Shown here: piece after piece, positions 6,681 through 12,029 of the stretch
How the letters are laid out: every line of letters starts with the position of its first letter
Position numbering within the stretch: the stretch's first letter is position 1
NCBI GenBank assembly: GCA_945878965.1
Contig: CAMCUJ010000014.1
Location: 1 to 12,029, forward strand
DNA from: an uncultured Clostridia bacterium
GTDB lineage: Bacteria > Bacillota > Clostridia > Monoglobales > Monoglobaceae
DNA: 12,029 nt
Direction of reading: 5' to 3'
Notes under the pieces: generated by a model
The model's database searches: none
What the model was told of the DNA's origin: nothing
The model's input: only the letters and a program-made list of their open reading frames with translations
Made by a program: the position numbers and the translations under genes

Positions 6681-8606
6681 TTAGTATAGCGTAACCGTCT
6701 TCTTTTGAGATGAAACTCCGTCATACAGAATTTCAACATCAACCTGTGATGTGTTTCCCTCAAGCTTTACAACATCGCTTTCACCCTTTTTAATCTGCTT
6801 TCCGTAAACGCTTTTTCCGTTAACTCTGACCTCAACATAAGCCGTTTCACTGTTCTTAGGTCCGTAAACCGTAAGCATTGTGCTCTTTTTCTTATCCTGT
6901 GATGAAGTGCTTGAGGAGCTTCCCGATTGACCTTTGCCGCTCTGCGAATTTGAATTTCCGCTGCTGCCCGTGCTTGTGCCTGACGAATTTCCACTCTCAG
7001 AATTTGTGCTGTTGTTAGTTTTATTATTATCCTTTTTTTCCTCTTCCTTCGGCTTTTCCGTAGCCTTAGTTTCTTCCCTTGGTCCCTTGCTTACATAAAG
7101 AGTTACAACATCATTTTTCTTAACGCTCGATGATTCTTTTGGCGACTGCCTTATAATGGCTTTTTCCGGAACAGTGTCGCTGTATTCCTCAATTATGTCA
7201 ACAACTAAGCCAAGCTCCTCTATTTCAAGCTCTGCCTCACGCACATCTTTATATTTGGTATAATCCTTAAGCTTAATCTCGCTTACACCCTGACTTACCG
7301 AAACATTAACCGTTATATTTTCTTTGTTTTTAACGCTCTCGCCCGCCTTTGGATCCTGCTCAACTATAGTTCCTTCTTTTTCTGTACTTTCAACCTCTTC
7401 AACCTTAATTATGCTGAACTGCGTATCCTTATACTTTGCCTTAGCGTCTTCAAACGTCATACCGATCAAATCAGGAATTTCAATATCCCGACTCTGTCCT
7501 CCGCCAAATAAACCGCCAAGTCCAAGAAGTGAAAATGCAGCAGCAGATAAGCCTATTATAATTACAACCGCAGTAATAACAGCCGCAGTTATTACTTTCT
7601 TTTCCTTTTTCTTGTCTATCTGTGCATCATAATCCCGTTTAGTTCTTCTCATATCAGGTCTTTCCTCCTTAATCTCTTCGGAGTTTCTCTCAATAACTCG
7701 TCTGTCAATCTTAGGCATCATTATAGTTCTGCTGTTATCAACCGCTGAATTTTCGTTATCCTCCGAAATATTTACCGCCGGATTCTCAAGAATAGCCGAA
7801 AATACCTTTATAAGCTCTGCTGCATTTTTAGGTCTTAAATTAGCGTCCTTATCTATCATTTTCATAACAATTCTTTCAACCGACATCGGAACGGATATAC
7901 ACAGCTCACGAACGGGTGTCGGCGGCTCCTGTAAATGCTTGATTGCAATAGTTACGGGACTTTCGTGGTCAAACGGAACAACTCCCGTAAGCATTTCATA
8001 AAGCATTATTCCAAGCGAATAAATATCCGAACGTTCGTCTGTATAACCGCCTCTTGCCTGCTCGGGTGATACATAATGCACAGTCCCTATAGCACTGCTT
8101 TTGTACGTCATAGTTTCATCAACATTCGCCCTTGCAATTCCAAAGTCCGTAACCTTAAGAGTCTTATCCGCTGTCATTAGTATATTCTGAGGCTTTATAT
8201 CTCTATGTACTATAGAGTTTTTATGCGCCTGCTCAAGACCCATCGCAATCTGCATCGCAAAGCCGACCGATTCACGCCAAGAAAGCTGCTTCCCGTTTCT
8301 GTCCATATATTCTCTGAGCGTTTCGCCCTCAATATACTCCATAATTATATAGTTATAATCTCCGTCACAACCTACATCATAGATTGAAACAATATTAGGA
8401 TGAGTAAGACTTGCCGCAGCCTGAGCCTCTATTCTGAATCTCTGTATAAACTCTTTGTTATCCTTTAAATCCGGACGGAGCACCTTTACCGCAACAAAAC
8501 GATTAAGCACCTTGCATCTGGCTTTATATACAACAGCCATTCCGCCCTCGCCTATTTCTTCGAGTATTTCATATCTTCCGCCTAAAGTTTTTCCTACTAA
8601 ATTCAT
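6681..8606 (-). CDS. prkC: PASTA-domain Ser/Thr protein kinase PrkC
   Basis: This 641-residue membrane kinase senses muropeptides or lipid II outside and phosphorylates proteins inside. The Hanks-type domain (1-275) is complete: glycine loop IGEGGMAVVYKA (18-29), K41, E60, HRDIKPQN (134-141) with D136, DFG (154-156), activation-loop threonines T165, T167 and T175, and SPE (180-182). A basic juxtamembrane segment leads to one membrane helix (about 338-360). Outside are two PASTA repeats (about 374-438 and 442-508), versus three in B. subtilis PrkC. A Ser/Asn/Gly-rich linker (511-575) and a small C-terminal beta-rich domain (576-641) follow. The ATG overlaps the phosphatase stop as ATGA. That phosphatase is its expected antagonist, and downstream RsgA a likely substrate. 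Confidence 0.96.
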   Translation of the reverse strand: MNLVGKTLGGRYEILEEIGEGGMAVVYKARCKVLNRFVAVKVLRPDLKDNKEFIQRFRIEAQAAASLTHPNIVSIYDVGCDGDYNYIIMEYIEGETLREYMDRNGKQLSWRESVGFAMQIAMGLEQAHKNSIVHRDIKPQNILMTADKTLKVTDFGIARANVDETMTYKSSAIGTVHYVSPEQARGGYTDERSDIYSLGIMLYEMLTGVVPFDHESPVTIAIKHLQEPPTPVRELCISVPMSVERIVMKMIDKDANLRPKNAAELIKVFSAILENPAVNISEDNENSAVDNSRTIMMPKIDRRVIERNSEEIKEERPDMRRTKRDYDAQIDKKKEKKVITAAVITAVVIIIGLSAAAFSLLGLGGLFGGGQSRDIEIPDLIGMTFEDAKAKYKDTQFSIIKVEEVESTEKEGTIVEQDPKAGESVKNKENITVNVSVSQGVSEIKLKDYTKYKDVREAELEIEELGLVVDIIEEYSDTVPEKAIIRQSPKESSSVKKNDVVTLYVSKGPREETKATEKPKEEEKKDNNKTNNSTNSESGNSSGTSTGSSGNSNSQSGKGQSGSSSSTSSQDKKKSTMLTVYGPKNSETAYVEVRVNGKSVYGKQIKKGESDVVKLEGNTSQVDVEILYDGVSSQKKTVTLY

Positions 8607-9493
8607 TTCTCATCACCTGCCTGATTAAAATATATACCAATTACAGTTATATTATCCCTTCCACCGCTCGCATTGGCTCTGTTTATAAGCTCTGTAACCG
8701 CACTCTTTGGATTTTCTGAGCCTTCAGCGGCTTTTTCGCCCTCAGAGGCATTATCCGAAGACTTGTAAGTTTCTGAATTCTGTATGTTCTCCGCTGTTTC
8801 TGAATTTTCTGTATTTATTGTAATCTCCGAATTTCGGGAATTATTTATTACTTCAAGAATTTCTTCATCATTAAGCATTCCTGAAAGTCCGTCGCTGCAC
8901 AGAATTAATTTATCACCCATCCGTGCACTGAGTCTGAATATATCCGTATCCACATACTTTTCGGTTCCCATAGCTCTTGTTATTATATTACGGTTAGGGT
9001 GGGTCATAGCCTCTTCCTTGGTAATGCTTCCTCTTTCAATCATCTCTGCAACTACCGAATGATCCTTCGTAATCTGAAATATGTCGTTATCTCTGACAAT
9101 ATATGCTCTGCTGTCGCCCACATTAGCTATCCAAACATCTATTCCGCATACAAACACCGCAACCGTAGTCGTTCCCATTCCGTGCTGACCGTAATTATTC
9201 AAGGACATCTTATATATCTCATAATTTGCATAATCAAATGCGCCGTTTATAGTATCGCTGAAGCTCTCTGCATCAAATTTGTCTATATCGGAAAACGGCT
9301 CGGTAAGGTACTCTGTAAGAAGTCTGACCGCAGCAGCACTTGCAACCTCGCCTGCCTGATGTCCGCCCATTCCGTCTGCAACTATAGAGAAACCAAACGG
9401 CTTTTCTTCATAAAAACCGTATATTCCGAAGCTATCCTCATTGAGCTCACGAATTTTTCCCATATCCGTTGCTCCAAAAACACTGATATTCAT
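8603..9493 (-). CDS. prpC: PP2C-type Ser/Thr protein phosphatase (PrpC/Stp)
   Basis: This 296-residue metal-dependent phosphatase removes phosphates placed by PrkC. All key PPM motifs are present: RELNEDS (15-21, metal ligand D20), ADGMGGH (39-45, D40), GMGTTT (105-110), GDSRAY (126-131), DHS (144-146), SDGL (200-203, D201) and GGRDNIT (277-283, D280). Bacterial relatives are about 240-255 residues. The extra length is an acidic low-complexity insertion at about 221-262, between the D201 and D280 motifs, containing a 9-residue tandem repeat. The stop overlaps the kinase ATG by four bases (ATGA), so the antagonistic pair is translationally coupled. The C-rich plus-strand sequence just beyond the ATG corresponds to an AGGAGGGG-type ribosome binding site. 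Confidence 0.95.
   Translation of the reverse strand: MNISVFGATDMGKIRELNEDSFGIYGFYEEKPFGFSIVADGMGGHQAGEVASAAAVRLLTEYLTEPFSDIDKFDAESFSDTINGAFDYANYEIYKMSLNNYGQHGMGTTTVAVFVCGIDVWIANVGDSRAYIVRDNDIFQITKDHSVVAEMIERGSITKEEAMTHPNRNIITRAMGTEKYVDTDIFRLSARMGDKLILCSDGLSGMLNDEEILEVINNSRNSEITINTENSETAENIQNSETYKSSDNASEGEKAAEGSENPKSAVTELINRANASGGRDNITVIGIYFNQAGDEK
8753..8833 (-). repeat. Three 27-bp tandem repeat units inside the phosphatase gene
   Basis: On the minus strand, three successive 9-codon units each begin with Asn-Ser-Glu (NSEITINTE, NSETAENIQ, NSETYKSSD). The NSE codons recur at exactly 27-base intervals, with boundaries at 8833, 8806 and 8779. The units are in frame and diverged in their second halves. 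They encode part of the insertion before the last metal-binding motif. Confidence 0.75.
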
Positions 9494-9531
9494 TTTAACT
9501 CTGCCCCTCCTTCCAAGTAAGCAAAACTGAT

Positions 9532-10566
9532 TTAACCTTCATTTATATGCTTATTTCTGAGCTGACCGCAAGCAGCGTTTATATCGCTGCCCATCTCACG
9601 TCGTATTGTAGCCGAAATTCCAAAGTCTTCAACCGTCTTTTGAAATTCTTCTATCTTTTCTCTGTCGCTCTTAACAAAGCCTGTTTCCTTAACGCTGTTT
9701 ACAGGTATCAGATTAACGTGACAAAGCTTATTTTTAAGCAGCTTTCCGAGCGAAACCGCCTCTGTCCTGTTATCGTTCACTCCCGAAATAAGAGTATATT
9801 CAAACGAAATCCTTCGGTTTGTCTGTTTTATATAGTAATCACAGGCATTTAACAATTCCTCGATATTATAACGTCTGTTTACCGGCATAATCTCGCTTCT
9901 TGTTTTATCATTTGTAGCGTGAAGGGATATGGATAAGGTTATCTGTAATTTCATATCCGCAAGCCTTATAATGTTATGAACAAGTCCGCACGTTGAAACA
10001 GTTATATGTCTGTGTCCTATTCCGAGTCCTCTTTCATCATTTACATTCTTTAAAAACTTAAGCACATTGTCAAAATTGTCAAGAGGTTCACCTATTCCCA
10101 TCATTACAATATTTGAAATACGCTCTCCTATATCATTTTGAACCGTAATTATCTGGTCGATAATCTCTCCTGCCGATAGGTTTCTTATTTTTCCGTTTCT
10201 TGTGGATGCACAAAAAGCACAGCCCATTGCACAGCCTACCTGTGAGGACACACAAATCGTATATCCGTGCTTATATTTCATAAGAACCGTTTCTATGTAA
10301 TTCCCGTCACTAAGCCTTAGTAAATACTTTCGTGTTCCGTCTATATTTGAAATAAGTCTTTCGGCAATCTCAGGCTTACTTATACAATAATCAGTCATAA
10401 GCTTTTCTTTTAAGGTTTTCGGAATATTCTTCATATCATCAAAAGAAACCGCACCCTTATAAAGCCACTTAAAAATCTGCTCTGCTCTGAATTTCGGTTC
10501 ACCAAGCTCCCGTATAGCACTTAAAAGCTCTTCATAAGTTAAATCCTTCAAATTTATCTTTGTCAT
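9532..10566 (-). CDS. rlmN: Dual-specificity 23S rRNA A2503 / tRNA A37 C2-methyltransferase
   Basis: This 344-residue radical-SAM methylsynthase makes 2-methyladenosine at A2503 of 23S rRNA and, in E. coli, at A37 of some tRNAs. It carries the radical-SAM cluster motif CAMGCAFC (C112, C116, C119). The mechanistic C333 is in the C-terminal AACGQLR, and E92 is in the IETV segment. GIGEPLDN (157-164) and the SISLHATND stretch (212-220) are also typical. Presence of C333 and overall length favour RlmN; Cfr resistance enzymes share these cysteines, but the chromosomal housekeeping context argues against Cfr. The ATG lies 14 bases after GGAGG, a long spacing, with an in-frame TAG just upstream ruling out an extension. 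It follows rsmB by 9 bases. Confidence 0.95.
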   Translation of the reverse strand: MTKINLKDLTYEELLSAIRELGEPKFRAEQIFKWLYKGAVSFDDMKNIPKTLKEKLMTDYCISKPEIAERLISNIDGTRKYLLRLSDGNYIETVLMKYKHGYTICVSSQVGCAMGCAFCASTRNGKIRNLSAGEIIDQIITVQNDIGERISNIVMMGIGEPLDNFDNVLKFLKNVNDERGLGIGHRHITVSTCGLVHNIIRLADMKLQITLSISLHATNDKTRSEIMPVNRRYNIEELLNACDYYIKQTNRRISFEYTLISGVNDNRTEAVSLGKLLKNKLCHVNLIPVNSVKETGFVKSDREKIEEFQKTVEDFGISATIRREMGSDINAACGQLRNKHINEG

Positions 10567-10575
10567 AGGTAAGGA

Positions 10576-11886
10576 CTAAGCCTCCTCTCCGGCACCGCTG
10601 CCGCAATTACGCATTATTTTTGCTATATAAAATCCGCTTCCGCCCGTTTTATGTGTAAGCAAAAGCTTCTCTTCTGTCATCTCAAACTCCGGATTTTCGC
10701 TTAAAAATTTTCTTACCACATCGCTATTTTCCTCATCAAGAATTGTACAAGTGCTGTAAACCAAAACTCCGCCTTGCTTTACATACCTTGATGATGTTTT
10801 AAGAATTCTGAGCTGAATTTCCGAAAGCTCCTTAATATCCTCAGGCTTTCTTGAAAACTTTATATCCGGCTTTCTGTATATAACTCCAAGTCCCGAACAC
10901 GGAGCGTCAACCAAAACCCTGTCTGCTTTTCCTATAAGCTCCTTATCAAGAATTTCGGAATTATTGACTCTTGTTTCTATTATATCAATTCCGAGTCTTT
11001 TTGCACTTTTTTCTATAAGCTTGGTTTTATGCTCATATATATCAAACGACAAAACCCTGCCCTTATTCTTCATAAGCTCCGCAATATAAGCCGACTTTCC
11101 GCCGGGTGCGGCACATACGTCAATTATAAATTCACCGCTCTTTGGGTCAAGCATCTCAGCCGCAAGCATTGAGCTTTTATTCTGAAGCGAAAACAAACCC
11201 TCTTTATATGCCGAAATCTGATTTATATCCAGTCCTCCGTCTACAATCAAACAATTCTTTGCATCCGAATCATAAAAGGCACTAATATTATTTTCCTTTA
11301 AAAGTCGCTCCTTAAGCTCCTCCTTTGAAGCCTTAAGAGTGTTAACTCGTATCATAACAGGATGAGAGCGGTTACTTTCGGCAAGAATTTCTTCACATTC
11401 GCTTTCCCCGAACTGATTAATAAATTTTTCAACCATCCATTCGGGGTAAGAATATTTAACCGAAAAATACTTCACGGTATTCTTCCGCTCCGGAAATTTT
11501 ATATTTTCCTTATTTCTTGAAATGTTTCTTAATACTCCGTTTACAAATCCCACACTTGCCTTATGTGCATATTTTTTGGCAAGCTTTACGCTTTCGTTAC
11601 AGGAGGCGCTGTCGGGAACCTTATCCATAAAATATATCTGATAAACTCCCATTCTGAGGATATTTTTAACCCATACGCTCATCTTTTTAAGCTTTACACT
11701 TGAAAACTGCATTATTATATAATCGAGCGTTATAAGGTTCTTTAAAACACCGTAAAATATCTCGGTTATGAATGCTCTGTCGGTGCTGTCTGCCTTTTTA
11801 AGTGCGTCATTTAACGTCTTTGTGGAGTATGCTCCGTCTTCCTCAATTTTATATAGTGCCTTAAGTATCAGTTCTCTTGAGTTCAT
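10576..11886 (-). CDS. rsmB: 16S rRNA (cytosine-967-C5)-methyltransferase RsmB
   Basis: This 436-residue enzyme methylates C967 of 16S rRNA using S-adenosylmethionine. An N-terminal NusB-like RNA-binding domain (about 1-130) precedes the Rossmann methyltransferase domain. Its SAM-binding motif DVCAAPGGK is at 256-264. Motif IV DAPCSG (327-332, C330) and motif VI STC (C380) supply the two cysteines of m5C RNA methyltransferases. FYIAKI (419-424) closes the fold. The frame is open to a TTG at 11922, but the ATG at 11886 follows AAAGGG and starts MNSRELILKALYKI, matching the usual N-terminus, so it is preferred. The tail GSGAGEEA is short and acidic. It is the first complete gene of the train, with rlmN following immediately. 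Confidence 0.94.
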   Translation of the reverse strand: MNSRELILKALYKIEEDGAYSTKTLNDALKKADSTDRAFITEIFYGVLKNLITLDYIIMQFSSVKLKKMSVWVKNILRMGVYQIYFMDKVPDSASCNESVKLAKKYAHKASVGFVNGVLRNISRNKENIKFPERKNTVKYFSVKYSYPEWMVEKFINQFGESECEEILAESNRSHPVMIRVNTLKASKEELKERLLKENNISAFYDSDAKNCLIVDGGLDINQISAYKEGLFSLQNKSSMLAAEMLDPKSGEFIIDVCAAPGGKSAYIAELMKNKGRVLSFDIYEHKTKLIEKSAKRLGIDIIETRVNNSEILDKELIGKADRVLVDAPCSGLGVIYRKPDIKFSRKPEDIKELSEIQLRILKTSSRYVKQGGVLVYSTCTILDEENSDVVRKFLSENPEFEMTEEKLLLTHKTGGSGFYIAKIMRNCGSGAGEEA

Positions 11887-11927
11887 TATGGATATTTCCC
11901 TTTCAATCTGTTTTACGGTCAATTTTC

Positions 11928-11989
11928 AATAAGGCGCAGAGCGCCGTTATTCAACGTTTTCGGTGGGAAAAAGATACTCCCGCCGAAAA
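11928..11989. repeat. Two adjacent hairpins upstream of rsmB
   Basis: The first hairpin pairs GGCGC (11933-11937) with GCGCC (11941-11945) around a 3-base loop, extended by AATAA/TTATT across a one-base bulge (11928-11951). The second pairs 11957-11968 with 11978-11989, a 12-bp stem with one T-G wobble and a 9-base loop. Neither is followed by a T-tract on the minus strand, so they are not convincing terminators. They lie in the leader of rsmB, and the rest of the region (11990-12029) is GC-rich, with no recognised gene. Confidence 0.5.
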
Positions 11990-12029
11990 AATCAAGTGGA
12001 ACCCGCCGCCTAAGATACGGGGGACATCT

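Noticed and set aside
6767..6994. Minus-strand 75-codon frame within prkC
   Set aside because: It is an alternate frame of the Ser/Asn-rich linker of PrkC, rich in Ala/Arg by shift, with no start signal.
9532..10566. Cfr-type antibiotic resistance methyltransferase
   Set aside because: Conserved position next to rsmB and the PP2C/PrkC pair, and RlmN-like length and motifs, point to the housekeeping enzyme.
11919..12029. Open minus-strand frame from the right edge as the C-terminus of an upstream gene
   Set aside because: The translation matches no protein I recognise for this operon position, and the DNA is dominated by palindromes. An intergenic repeat is more likely, though the edge prevents certainty.

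Overview
The window reads as a low-GC Firmicute of the class Clostridia, probably a gut member of the Oscillospiraceae/Ruminococcaceae type. The evidence is the gene order rsmB-rlmN-PP2C phosphatase-prkC-rsgA-rpe-thiN, which is a hallmark of Firmicutes, together with AT-rich intergenic DNA, AGGAGG-type ribosome binding sites and frequent GTG/TTG starts. The genus is inference and was not tested by any search.

Every supported gene lies on the minus strand, so transcription runs from high to low coordinates. The first block (about 11.9 kb down to 4.3 kb) is the translation and cell-wall-signalling housekeeping cluster: RsmB (16S rRNA m5C methyltransferase), RlmN (23S rRNA/tRNA m2A methylsynthase), a PP2C-type Ser/Thr phosphatase (PrpC/Stp), the PASTA kinase PrkC, the circularly permuted ribosome-assembly GTPase RsgA, ribulose-phosphate 3-epimerase and thiamine pyrophosphokinase. 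Several junctions are translationally coupled: ATGA at the phosphatase/kinase boundary and TAATG at rpe/thiN. A cluster of compact GC-rich hairpins interrupts the train between rsgA and rpe. Another set sits upstream of rsmB at the right edge of the window.

Below thiN is a 47-codon gene with a good ribosome binding site. Its two ends look like the two ends of a TfoX N-terminal-domain protein with the middle missing.

The second block (4.1 kb to 0.07 kb) encodes a lipoprotein followed by three genes in the same order and with the same domains as Bacillus subtilis ydjG-ydjH-ydjI: a double zinc-ribbon protein with a C-terminal membrane anchor, a TPM-domain membrane protein, and an SPFH protein ending in three zinc ribbons. 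In B. subtilis these sit behind pspA and belong to the membrane-stress response. Here no pspA is present in the window, and the lipoprotein precedes them.

No tRNA, rRNA, CRISPR array or riboswitch was recognised, and no gap longer than about 210 bp lacks a gene. A 14-bp perfect inverted repeat after the last gene is a possible terminator. Its edge also resembles an insertion-sequence terminus.
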